Assembly: GCA_008017145.1 (NCBI GenBank)
Contig: SSGY01000106.1
Span: 1 to 5,356 of the forward strand
Origin: Neisseriales bacterium
Lineage (GTDB): Bacteria > Pseudomonadota > Gammaproteobacteria > Burkholderiales > UBA11063
DNA: 5,356 nt
Reading direction: 5' to 3'
This document shows positions 1 through 5,356 of this stretch, piece by piece (positions within the stretch are counted from its first letter, which is position 1; every line of letters starts with the position of its first letter). Made by a program: the position numbers and the translations under genes. The notes below the pieces were generated by a model. The model ran no database searches and had not been told where the DNA came from. It worked only from the letters and a program-made list of their open reading frames with translations.

Positions 1-151
1 CACCATGTCTATCTCCATTACGCTTTATTTCGCGAGATACTGTCTGACGACTACATCCGAGAAATCTTGCGATTTCTGAGGATGAATTATTTTTAGAAAG
101 CATTAGTTCTATCACAAATCTCTCATGCTCACCTAATTGTTTATGTGCCAT
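1..151 (-). CDS. IS30-family transposase, N-terminal part (cut by window edge)
   Basis: The frame opens at an ATG (149-151) preceded by a GGAG ribosome binding site at 159-162, and runs off the left edge after 50 complete codons without a stop. The visible protein begins MAHKQLGEHERFVIELML and carries a helix-turn-helix around residues 25-45, with the motif IARFLGCSRQTVSREIKRN. This is the characteristic N-terminal DNA-binding domain of IS30-family transposases, where the family pattern is IAxxLGRSxSTISRExxRN. In the family this domain binds the terminal inverted repeats. The DDE catalytic domain, normally some 200 residues or more further on, lies outside the window, so whether the gene is intact cannot be judged. 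It reads in the same direction as dapE, with its 5' end towards the dapE 3' end. The family call is sound. The exact element is not identifiable from this piece. Confidence 0.88.
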   Translation of the reverse strand, partial: MAHKQLGEHERFVIELMLSKNNSSSEIARFLGCSRQTVSREIKRNGDRHG

Positions 152-176
152 AATTTAACTCCAATTTTTAGTACAA

Positions 177-205
177 ATTATAGCTCAAAACTTAATTACA
201 TGTAT
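177..205 (-). promoter_or_regulatory. candidate promoter of the IS30 transposase
   Basis: On the minus strand a perfect -10 box TATAAT lies at 177-182, 25 bases before the transposase ATG. This would place the transcription start near 170. The -35 region around 200-205 (ATACAT) is a poor match. A second TATAAT at 251-256, preceded by an extended -10 TGG, could also drive transcription towards the transposase. In such AT-rich DNA neither is certain. Confidence 0.35.
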
Positions 206-224
206 GGTGCATTAGACACCAGCG
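205..224 (-). repeat. candidate end region of the IS30-like element
   Basis: The minus strand reads CGCTGGTGTCTAATGCACCA about 55-75 bases upstream of the transposase start. That is where an IS30-type left inverted repeat is normally found. TGGTG and CACCA form a short inverted pair around TCTAATG. The matching right end is not in the window, so this is a positional guess only. Confidence 0.25.
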
Positions 225-456
225 GATGCAAATTTTGATTAAACAGAAAAATTATACCACCAGCGCAACGAAAAGTAACGTACTTACAACTATTAATCTT
301 TATCTTAACAATTAATACACACTCGTACAATAAACATTTTATAGAGTGTATTTTAAAAATACGGTACAAAAGACTTCAGATAACAATTTGAAATAATTTA
401 CTAATAAGTAATATATTTTTAATTATCACAATTTATTATACTGATTTCTTAGGATC

Positions 457-496
457 AAAAAAACCAACGCTAAGCATGCTAAAAAACGTTGCTTTT
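457..496 (-). terminator. likely intrinsic terminator downstream of dapE
   Basis: On the minus strand, 44-83 bases past the dapE stop, the arms AAAAGCAACG and CGTTGGTTTT can pair. They form a CAACG/CGTTG stem plus an A/T extension, interrupted by one G-G mismatch. The 3' side runs straight into seven Ts (457-463). The loop is large, at 17 bases, and contains the palindrome AGCATGCT. The A-tract, stem and T-tract layout supports termination of dapE, which would keep its transcripts from entering the IS30 gene beyond. The stem is short, so strength is uncertain. Confidence 0.5.
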
Positions 497-539
497 AACA
501 TCACAGTCAAAACCTAAAGTATCAAGGACAATTAGCGTA

Positions 540-1682
540 TTAATTATCGAATATTTTAGACAAAAGAACAGAATAAACAGAAGTCAACTTAGCCAAATCA
601 CTAATAGTAGTTGCTTCATTCAATTGATGAATGCTAGCATTTCTTAAGCCAAACTCAATAATTTCATCACTAACTTCAATTAAAAAACGACCATCAGAAG
701 TACCACCATCGGTTTTACAAGCTACATCAATACCGCAAACTTCACGAATACTTTGCTTGCTAAATTCAATTAAACTCCCAACCTTAGTCAGAAAAGGATT
801 GGCAGAATGCTGCCAATTTAAATCATAGTTTAGTTTATATTTGTCTAAAACAGCCACAACCTCTCGCTTTAAGCTATCTACAGAATGATTGGTATTATAG
901 CGAAAATTAAAATTCGTAGACAATTGCCCCGGGATTACATTAGTAACGCCAAGCCCCGAATTTATATTGGCAAATTGTAAACTACTTGCTGGAAAAAACT
1001 CATTTCCATTGTCCCAAATTTTGCTGCTTAGCTCACTCATAGCTGGTGCAAAACGATGAATCGGGTTATCACATAAATGAGGATAGGCAATATGCCCCTG
1101 TTTACCGTTAATAACCAAGTTACCAGTTAATGAACCGCGGCGACCAACTTTAATCGTATCACCGATCACATCTACACAAGAAGGTTCACCTACTAGACAA
1201 TAATTAAGCTGAATTTCATTTTCTTTTAAATAATCAACCATTAAAATAGTACCATCATGTGCACTACCCTCTTCATCTGAGGTTAATAGCAGCATGATTT
1301 TGTATTGGCTTAAATCAGTATTTGCAACAAATTGTTCCAGTGCAAGTAAAAATGCAGCAATAGCACCTTTCATATCCGCAACGCCACGCCCAATAATCAA
1401 ATCACCATCAATGTGTAATTGATATGGGTTGCCATTTATCCATTTTGCAGAGTCCCCTGGAGGCACAACATCAACGTGCCCAGCAAACGCTAAAATTTTA
1501 TCACCGTTCCCAATAGTAACAATTAAATTACTGGTTTGATTACGGTTAAGATAAATACATTCTGCACCAAGCTTATTTACAAATTGTTCAACATATTCCA
1601 AACTACCAGCTGAATTTGGTGTTACTGACTCGAATGCTACCAATTCCGCCAATAGTTCAACTAATCTATTTACTTCAATCAC
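540..1682 (-). CDS. dapE: succinyl-diaminopimelate desuccinylase DapE
   Basis: This cytoplasmic zinc enzyme hydrolyses N-succinyl-LL-2,6-diaminopimelate to LL-diaminopimelate and succinate, in the succinylase branch of lysine and meso-DAP synthesis. The protein has 380 residues, close to the usual 375-380. All M20-family metal and catalytic residues can be placed: H69 and D71 in AGHVDVVPPGD, bridging D103 in GRGVADMKGA, catalytic E137 and ligand E138 in TSDEEGSA, E166 in VGEPS, and H352 in NASIHQLNE. The dimerisation domain (about 180-295) starts at GRRGSLTGNLVINGKQGHIAYP. The motif KTDGGTSDGRF (323-333) is typical of DapE rather than of ArgE or other M20 peptidases. The start is GTG at 1680-1682, with AGGAAG (1687-1692) four bases upstream. 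An ATG overlaps it but is followed at once by TGA. The gene stands alone, divergent from feoA. Confidence 0.95.
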   Translation of the reverse strand: MIEVNRLVELLAELVAFESVTPNSAGSLEYVEQFVNKLGAECIYLNRNQTSNLIVTIGNGDKILAFAGHVDVVPPGDSAKWINGNPYQLHIDGDLIIGRGVADMKGAIAAFLLALEQFVANTDLSQYKIMLLLTSDEEGSAHDGTILMVDYLKENEIQLNYCLVGEPSCVDVIGDTIKVGRRGSLTGNLVINGKQGHIAYPHLCDNPIHRFAPAMSELSSKIWDNGNEFFPASSLQFANINSGLGVTNVIPGQLSTNFNFRYNTNHSVDSLKREVVAVLDKYKLNYDLNWQHSANPFLTKVGSLIEFSKQSIREVCGIDVACKTDGGTSDGRFLIEVSDEIIEFGLRNASIHQLNEATTISDLAKLTSVYSVLLSKIFDN

Positions 1683-1686
1683 ATTA

Positions 1687-1692
1687 CTTCCT
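1687..1692 (-). promoter_or_regulatory. dapE ribosome binding site deciding a GTG start
   Basis: The minus strand reads AGGAAG-TAAT-GTG. The AGGA core is six bases from the GTG, a good spacing. The overlapping ATG (1682-1684) is out of frame and is followed directly by TGA (1679-1681), so it cannot be the dapE start. Confidence 0.65.
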
Positions 1693-1720
1693 AACAGTAG
1701 TTACAAATAAAAACGCTGGA

Positions 1721-1751
1721 ATTTTAACATAGAAATTAAGCACCCCACCAA
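1721..1751 (-). promoter_or_regulatory. weak candidate dapE promoter
   Basis: The minus strand has TTGGTG (1746-1751) and TAAAAT (1721-1726) separated by 19 bases, with a 5' leader of roughly 30 bases before the GTG. The spacing is longer than ideal. The Fur operator lies about 40 bases further upstream, so direct iron control of dapE is not obvious. Confidence 0.3.
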
Positions 1752-1788
1752 TCATCATTGCTAAAGATCAAAAATACATAAAATAAAC

Positions 1789-1818
1789 TTGCAAATGAGA
1801 ATTATTCTCATTTATAAT
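1789..1818 (+). promoter_or_regulatory. feo operon promoter
   Basis: A -35 box TTGCAA (1789-1794) and a perfect -10 box TATAAT (1813-1818) are separated by 18 bases. This predicts a transcription start near 1825 and a leader of about 40-50 bases to feoA. The whole spacer is occupied by the Fur-type operator, so bound Fur would exclude RNA polymerase. Confidence 0.75.
1793..1813. promoter_or_regulatory. Fur box (ferric uptake regulator operator)
   Basis: A perfect inverted repeat of 10 bases on each side of a central T is centred on 1803. Its core TGAGAATTATTCTCA matches the 7-1-7 Fur pattern TGATAATnATTATCA in 12 of 14 defined positions. The two differences are symmetrical, with G for T on one side and C for A on the other. 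It lies between the -35 and -10 boxes of the promoter in front of feoA, the classic position for iron-dependent repression. The Fur protein itself is not in the window. Confidence 0.88.
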
Positions 1819-1872
1819 AACCCCTGAAATAAATAACGTTATTCTGCTGTTAAGCAAACTGTGAAAAATACC

Positions 1873-2154
1873 ATGCAAACAAATCTAATTCCACTATCAA
1901 AATTGAATAAAGGTCAAAAAGGCATAGTACGCCAGATTGATGAACAACTACTCCCACACAATGTCGAACTGGAAGCCGGAGAACTTGAGCGCCGGATTCT
2001 CGAAATCGGGATTATTGAGAACGTCGAATTAAAAGTACTCCATTTTGGACTTATCAATCGTGACCCAATTGCGGTACAAGTTGGTGGTGATGGAAGTACG
2101 ATTGCAATTCGTAGAAATGAATCAGAAATAATTTTAGTAGAGCCAATTAAATAA
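1873..2154 (+). CDS. feoA: ferrous iron transport protein FeoA
   Basis: This is a small cytoplasmic SH3-like protein that acts with the FeoB permease in ferrous iron uptake. From the ATG at 1873 it has 93 residues, somewhat longer than the 75-85 common in the family. It opens with IPLSKLNKGQKGIV, the usual first strand. An acidic linker follows (about 23-37), then the conserved core ERRILEIGIIENVELKVL (39-56), equivalent to the family's 'xxLxxLGhxxGxxhxVh'. The end is DPIAVQVGGDGSTIAIRRNE (64-83) and ILVEP. A GTG at 1861 would add four residues. Neither start has a convincing ribosome binding site: GTGA eight bases before the ATG is the best available, so I prefer the ATG. The gene lies directly behind the Fur-controlled promoter, and its stop is two bases before feoB, which points to co-transcription and translational coupling. 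Confidence 0.9.
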   Translation: MQTNLIPLSKLNKGQKGIVRQIDEQLLPHNVELEAGELERRILEIGIIENVELKVLHFGLINRDPIAVQVGGDGSTIAIRRNESEIILVEPIK

Positions 2155-2156
2155 TC

Positions 2157-4091
2157 ATGCATAGCGAAAAACACTTGAAAGATAAAAATTTACACCATCA
2201 ACAAGAACACGTAAAGACTTCTCATGTTTCACATGGGCAAAACTTACGGGTTGCATTGGTTGGTAAGCCTAACTGTGGAAAAACTGCACTGTTTAATGCC
2301 CTAACAGGTAGCCGTCAAAAAGTAGCAAATTATTCCGGCGTAACCGTTGAAAAAAAACATGGTTATTTCTCAACGCCACAAAACACATTGATTACCTTGG
2401 TTGATTTACCTGGGACTTATAGCCTACGCTCACGTAGCCCAGATGAAAAAGTAACCCGTGATGTAGTTTTTAATCAATTTCAGGAAGAGCAGCCAGTAGA
2501 TCTAATCATGGCAGTAATTGATGCAACTAATTTAAGTGGGTGCCTGCGTCTTATCTTAGAACTAAAACAAACTGGTATTCCATTGATTATTGCAATGAAT
2601 ATGAGCGATATTGCACGGTTACGTGGTTATGAATACGATATCAAAAAATTATCAGCGATGCTTGATTGCCCAATAATTGAAACTGCGGCTACCAAAAAAA
2701 CAGGAGTTTATGAATTAGCTTGTGAATTGGATAAATTCAAACAAGGTACTAATGTTCATGTAAATCAATGGCAGGAACCAGATCGAGAAATGGTACGTAG
2801 CTACCACAAACGAGTTCATGAAATCATTCAAGCAGTAGAAACACGCAAAGGCATGCCATCGGTATGGTCGCATAAAATTGATCAGGTTTTACTGCAGCCT
2901 GTTTTAGGCTTGATAATTTTGTTAACAATTTTGTTTCTCATGTTTCAGGCTGTATTTAGCTGGGCGACGATTCCACAAGATTGGTTACAAGGACTTTTCG
3001 ACGCCGCACAAGGCTATGTTGCTGCGCTTGACCCAAATAGTTTTGTCATTAGTTTATTTGCAAATGGAATTATTGCGGGTGTTGGTTCAATCATAGTATT
3101 CTTACCACAAATTTTGACTATCTCGCTCTTTATCATTATATTAGAAGATACTGGGTACATGGCGCGAGCAGCATTCCTAATGGATAAGCTGATGGGAGGC
3201 GTTGGATTGCACGGACGAGCATTTATTCCACTGCTTTCTAGCTTTGCCTGTGCAATTCCGGGAATTATGGCAACACGCACGATTGAAAACCGTAAAGACC
3301 GCTTAGTAACGATTCTAATTGCACCATTGATGACTTGTTCTGCACGCTTACCGATATATACCTTATTAATTGGTGCATTCATTCCGGTTAAAACAGTATG
3401 GGGCTTTGCTAATTTACAAGGTTTGGTAATGTTTGGACTATTTGCCGCTGGAATATTTTCAGGTTTAATCATGGCATTTATTTTCAAATTTTTCTTTTTC
3501 CGCGGTGATAGACAGCCATTAATTTTGGAATTGCCAAGTTACAAACTTCCAAATCCATACAATGTATTGATGGAATTAATCAAACCCGCTAAATCATTCC
3601 TTAAGCGCGCTGGTACGATCATCTTGGCAGTAATGATTATAATCTGGTTTTTATCTTCGTTCCCTACACCACCAATTAATGCTACTGCTCCAGCTATTGA
3701 TTATAGTATTGCTGGAATAGTTGGTAAATTTCTCGAACCTTTATTTGCACCGATTGGTTTCAGTTGGCAAATCGTGGTAGCGCTGATTCCTGGGATGGCA
3801 GCCCGTGAAGTTGCGGTATCAGTATTGGCAACCATCTTTGCGCTTAGTGGTAGTGATGACACAGTTCGTCAAAGTCTGGCAGTTATACTACAACACCAAT
3901 GGAGTATTGCAACAGCTTTATCATTGATTACTTGGTATGTTTTTGCACCGCAATGTATCTCAACTCTCGCGGTAGCGAAACGGGAAACCAATAGCTGGCG
4001 CTGGCCGTTAGTAATGTTTGCTTATCAAATGTTACTGGCTTATGGAGCATCATTTGTAGTTTATCGCATAACATTAACCTTTATTCATTAA
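2157..4091 (+). CDS. feoB: ferrous iron transport protein FeoB (G-protein permease)
   Basis: FeoB is the inner-membrane Fe(II) permease with an N-terminal GTPase domain. Visible G motifs are G1 GKPNCGKT (36-43), G2 Thr63 in YSGVT, G3 DLPG (83-86), G4 NMSD (148-151), and a degenerate G5 near TAATKKTG (176-183). The helical regulatory region follows, then hydrophobic segments from about 247 to the end. The two gate repeats are present, with LLSSFACAIPGIMATRTI (359-376) and LIAPLMTCSARLPIYTLLI (387-405), including conserved Cys364 and Cys394. Later come IPGMAAREVAVSVLATIF (544-561) and FAPQCISTLAVAKRE (596-610, Cys600). At 644 residues it is a short-form FeoB, against 773 in E. coli, and ends normally. 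Unusually, 31 residues precede the G domain and hold seven histidines. The ATG follows the feoA stop by two bases with no clear ribosome site, so translation is probably coupled. No other in-frame ATG is available. Confidence 0.97.
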   Translation: MHSEKHLKDKNLHHQQEHVKTSHVSHGQNLRVALVGKPNCGKTALFNALTGSRQKVANYSGVTVEKKHGYFSTPQNTLITLVDLPGTYSLRSRSPDEKVTRDVVFNQFQEEQPVDLIMAVIDATNLSGCLRLILELKQTGIPLIIAMNMSDIARLRGYEYDIKKLSAMLDCPIIETAATKKTGVYELACELDKFKQGTNVHVNQWQEPDREMVRSYHKRVHEIIQAVETRKGMPSVWSHKIDQVLLQPVLGLIILLTILFLMFQAVFSWATIPQDWLQGLFDAAQGYVAALDPNSFVISLFANGIIAGVGSIIVFLPQILTISLFIIILEDTGYMARAAFLMDKLMGGVGLHGRAFIPLLSSFACAIPGIMATRTIENRKDRLVTILIAPLMTCSARLPIYTLLIGAFIPVKTVWGFANLQGLVMFGLFAAGIFSGLIMAFIFKFFFFRGDRQPLILELPSYKLPNPYNVLMELIKPAKSFLKRAGTIILAVMIIIWFLSSFPTPPINATAPAIDYSIAGIVGKFLEPLFAPIGFSWQIVVALIPGMAAREVAVSVLATIFALSGSDDTVRQSLAVILQHQWSIATALSLITWYVFAPQCISTLAVAKRETNSWRWPLVMFAYQMLLAYGASFVVYRITLTFIH

Positions 4092-4103
4092 ACGGAGATT
4101 AAA

Positions 4104-4301
4104 ATGGAACATTTCTTGGATATTTCAGTAATTGGAGTAATTATTGCAATTGCCGGTTTTTACTTATATCGAACTTTTAGTAAAGCTCGTAAAGGATGTG
4201 GCAGTATTTGCTCAGGCTGTAGTGGCAGTTGTGCAACAACCGTTAAAAAATTTAACTCGCCAACAGAATCAAAGGTAATCAATGTAGTATCACGTGGCTA
4301 A
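4104..4301 (+). CDS. FeoB-associated Cys-rich small membrane protein
   Basis: This 65-residue protein starts at an ATG with a strong GGAG (4094-4097) six bases upstream, 12 bases after the feoB stop, so it is the third gene of the operon. A single hydrophobic segment covers about residues 7-22 (ISVIGVIIAIAGFYLY). It is followed by a basic stretch (RTFSKARK) and four cysteines at 32, 36, 39 and 43 in a CX3CX2CX3C arrangement among Gly and Ser. The positive-inside rule puts the cysteines in the cytoplasm. Length, topology and position match the FeoB-associated Cys-rich membrane protein family, whose function is not settled. A role in handing Fe(II) to, or sensing it at, the FeoB G domain is inference. 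It takes the place of feoC but does not look like that winged-helix protein. The polar tail (44-65) shows no motif. Confidence 0.85.
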   Translation: MEHFLDISVIGVIIAIAGFYLYRTFSKARKGCGSICSGCSGSCATTVKKFNSPTESKVINVVSRG

Positions 4302-4384
4302 ATCGTAAAACTAACAAATAATCTTTTGAAACATTGGATAAATACAGCTGCTTTAATTAAATAACTCCATTATTCGTGGTATCA
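4302..4384. other. feo operon 3' region without a clear terminator
   Basis: I looked for a hairpin followed by a T-run after the Cys-rich gene and found none. The only pairing element is AATAA/TTATT (4360-4374), which has only A-T pairs in its stem and no T-tract after it. Transcription may continue into the regulator gene or stop by Rho. Confidence 0.4.
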
Positions 4385-4413
4385 TTGCTAATGAAAATAA
4401 CTTTCTTTATGTT
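4385..4413 (+). promoter_or_regulatory. candidate promoter of the LuxR-type regulator gene
   Basis: TTGCTA (4385-4390) and TATGTT (4408-4413) are separated by 17 bases. This predicts a start near 4420, only about 17 bases before the gene's ATG. A GGAG at 4427-4430 gives a well-spaced ribosome site, six bases from the ATG. Confidence 0.5.
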
Positions 4414-4436
4414 AAACCATGGATGTGGAGTTTTAG

Positions 4437-5165
4437 ATGTTAAGTGATCAAGAATTCATTAGCAAAGTTATTAACGGATTTAAACAATTCGACAGCTACA
4501 TTGATAATTGGTGCACATTAGTTCGAGCAGCAGACTTGACCATCATTTATAGCAGCCCTCTTTATAATAAAGTCTTTAAATGTGATGATTCAATTATCGG
4601 ACAGCAAGCGTTTATTGTAACCAATGACAAGCATTTTGCTGAACAAAATGAGTTTGATAAAGAAAAAATCATTAAACAACGGCAAAAAATCCGCACTCTT
4701 GCCGTCACTGAATATCATGGGATAGTTCAACCGTTCTCTCTGGAAAAATCTCCATTAATCAATCCTGATACCAATAACGTGGTTGGAATTTATTGCTATT
4801 ACGAGAAATTATCTTTCTCAAGCCTACAGTTGCAGATTTTGCGCTCCTTAGATATCTACAAATATTCATATGACGTTGATATTGCAAAATATAAACTAAC
4901 ACAGCGCGAAAAAGAAGCAATTTTTTTATTTTTGGCAGGCTTGGGAAGTGAAGATATTGCCTCGATTCTAGCTATAGTGGAAGGACACAACATCAGTAAA
5001 AGCGCAATCGACAGCCTCTTCAGGAATCAACTTTTTGTAAAATTTGAAGTATATAGTCGTAAAGCTCTTTTTGACAAGCTTCTAAACTTAGGATTCGATC
5101 ACTATATCCCACAAAGTTTATTAACTAAAGTTGAATTAACCATTCCTGAGCTAATTACCTACTAA
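4437..5165 (+). CDS. PAS-like/LuxR-type HTH transcriptional regulator
   Basis: This 242-residue protein is probably a cytoplasmic DNA-binding regulator. Residues about 20-125 look like a PAS-type sensor fold: a short helical start, then ADLTIIYSSPLYNKVFKC, a variable middle with many charges, and a closing strand VVGIYCYYEKL. I see no heme or flavin signature and cannot name a ligand. Residues about 152-221 resemble the LuxR/GerE domain: LTQREKEAIFLFLAGLGSED with IASILAI, then ISKSAIDSLFRNQLFVKFEV and SRKALFDKLLNLGF. Between scaffold and recognition helices there are about five extra residues (VEGHN, 181-185). The ending GFDHYIPQSLL resembles Legionella-type PAS-LuxR proteins. There is no phosphoreceiver domain, so it is not a classic response regulator. 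It lies 135 bases behind the feo operon with its own ribosome site and candidate promoter. Its targets cannot be read from the sequence. Confidence 0.75.
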   Translation: MLSDQEFISKVINGFKQFDSYIDNWCTLVRAADLTIIYSSPLYNKVFKCDDSIIGQQAFIVTNDKHFAEQNEFDKEKIIKQRQKIRTLAVTEYHGIVQPFSLEKSPLINPDTNNVVGIYCYYEKLSFSSLQLQILRSLDIYKYSYDVDIAKYKLTQREKEAIFLFLAGLGSEDIASILAIVEGHNISKSAIDSLFRNQLFVKFEVYSRKALFDKLLNLGFDHYIPQSLLTKVELTIPELITY

Positions 5166-5184
5166 TCAGCGCAACTTAAAACGC

Positions 5185-5260
5185 TGGTGGAGCCATGCGG
5201 AATCGAACCGCAGACCTCTACAATGCCATTGTAGCGCTCTACCAACTGAGCTATGACCCC
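5185..5260 (-). tRNA. tRNA-Ala (anticodon GGC)
   Basis: The 76-base minus-strand sequence folds into a complete cloverleaf. The acceptor stem is GGGGTCA/TGGCTCC with the G3-U70 wobble pair that marks alanine tRNAs. The D arm is GCTC/GAGC. The anticodon stem is CTACA/TGTAG, with loop ATGGCAT holding GGC at 5225-5227. The five-base variable loop is AGGTC. The T arm is TGCGG/CCGCA with loop TTCGATT. The discriminator is A, and the CCA end is encoded (5185-5187). It would read GCC and GCU alanine codons. It is convergent with the regulator gene, ending 19 bases from that gene's stop codon. Confidence 0.98.
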
Positions 5261-5272
5261 AGCATCCTCATT

Positions 5273-5301
5273 ATTTTAGCATGACAATTTGTTAAAGTAA
5301 A
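5273..5301 (-). promoter_or_regulatory. promoter of tRNA-Ala
   Basis: The minus strand has TTTACT (5296-5301), a 17-base spacer and TAAAAT (5273-5278). The bases ATGC before the -10 box supply an extended -10 TGn. The predicted start is about six bases before the tRNA 5' end, leaving a very short leader for RNase P to remove. Confidence 0.65.
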
Positions 5302-5356
5302 GATTTCTAGCGTAATTATTAACCATTGTACAATAATAGAGTCGCCTTTTACCCAC
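5302..5356. other. unassigned right edge
   Basis: Two minus-strand frames stay open to the edge but are too short to judge. The only structure is a 10-base perfect palindrome ATTGTACAAT at 5325-5334. No gene can be supported here. Confidence 0.4.

Larger units (their letters stand above)
152..539. other. non-coding gap between the IS30 transposase and dapE
   Basis: This stretch of 388 bases contains no credible coding frame on either strand. It should include the transposase-proximal end of the insertion sequence, probably somewhere between about 200 and 300. The other end of the element is outside the window, so the inverted repeat cannot be confirmed. Visible structures are the octamer CACCAGCG repeated directly at 217-224 and 258-265, a short inverted pair TGGTG/CACCA at 205-221, a 9-bp inverted pair AATACACTC/GAGTGTATT (315-352, with a two-base bulge), and the terminator-like hairpin at 457-496. 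The rest is very AT-rich sequence in which I see nothing specific. Confidence 0.6.

Noticed and set aside
257..269. CCACCAGCG at 257-265 matching the tRNA-Ala 3' end (5182-5190), and CAGCGCAAC at 261-269 matching 5167-5175, considered as an attachment site
   Set aside because: Nine-base matches are expected many times by chance in a window of this size. There is no integrase gene, and the matches are in mixed orientations.
631..828. Plus-strand 65-codon frame inside dapE
   Set aside because: Antisense to the conserved DapE C-terminal region, with no recognisable motif.
1914..2174. Open frame antisense to feoA
   Set aside because: Shadow of feoA: it covers most of a recognisable gene and has no protein family features.
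3014..3487. Long open frame (157 codons) antisense to feoB
   Set aside because: It lies wholly inside the membrane-domain coding part of feoB, whose protein is strongly conserved. The antisense product resembles no family I recognise.
4419..4436. Five-codon frame MDVEF ending directly at the regulator's ATG (TAG then ATG), with an overlapping six-codon frame at 4423
   Set aside because: The predicted transcription start is at about the same base as the short frame's ATG. Such tiny frames are common by chance, so a leader-peptide role cannot be supported.
5167..5186. CAGCG/CGCTG hairpin between the regulator gene and the tRNA, considered as a terminator
   Set aside because: The stem is five base pairs, has no T-run on either strand, and overlaps the tRNA CCA end.
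5325..5334. Palindrome ATTGTACAAT at the right edge
   Set aside because: Ten bases with mostly A/T is not unusual here. It lies outside the tRNA promoter and no regulator can be assigned.

Overview
This AT-rich window comes from a chromosome with proteobacterial features. The evidence is a DapE-type succinyl-diaminopimelate desuccinylase, a Fur-type operator on a feoAB operon, and a LuxR-type regulator whose C-terminal end resembles those of Legionella-like bacteria. A low-GC gamma- or betaproteobacterium fits best. That placement is inference from protein character; no rRNA or other strong taxonomic marker is present.

Layout from left to right. The left edge cuts through an IS30-family transposase on the minus strand, of which only the N-terminal 50 codons are visible. 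About 390 bases of AT-rich non-coding DNA follow. They hold the upstream part of the insertion sequence and a terminator-like hairpin for the next gene. dapE (minus strand, lysine and peptidoglycan precursor synthesis) is complete. A 178-190 base divergent intergenic region separates it from a plus-strand ferrous iron uptake operon: feoA, feoB and a small Cys-rich membrane protein of the FeoB-associated type. After a 135-base gap with its own candidate promoter comes a 242-residue PAS-like/LuxR-type regulator. A complete tRNA-Ala(GGC) gene on the minus strand ends 19 bases beyond that regulator's stop codon. The right edge holds the tRNA promoter and about 55 bases I cannot assign.

How the genes work together. 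FeoB is the ferrous iron permease with a cytoplasmic G-protein domain. FeoA is its small SH3-like partner. The Cys-rich single-span protein fills the third place in the operon, where enterobacteria carry feoC. A perfect 10-1-10 inverted repeat with the Fur 7-1-7 pattern sits exactly between the -35 and -10 boxes of the feo promoter, so the operon is almost certainly repressed by iron-loaded Fur. dapE, the tRNA and the insertion sequence appear to be unrelated neighbours. The LuxR-type gene may be independent or may receive read-through from feo, because no clear terminator separates them.

No clearly new multi-gene system is visible. The points most worth a second look are the histidine-rich N-terminal extension of FeoB, the Cys-rich third gene, and the unusual insertion inside the DNA-binding domain of the regulator next to the iron operon.
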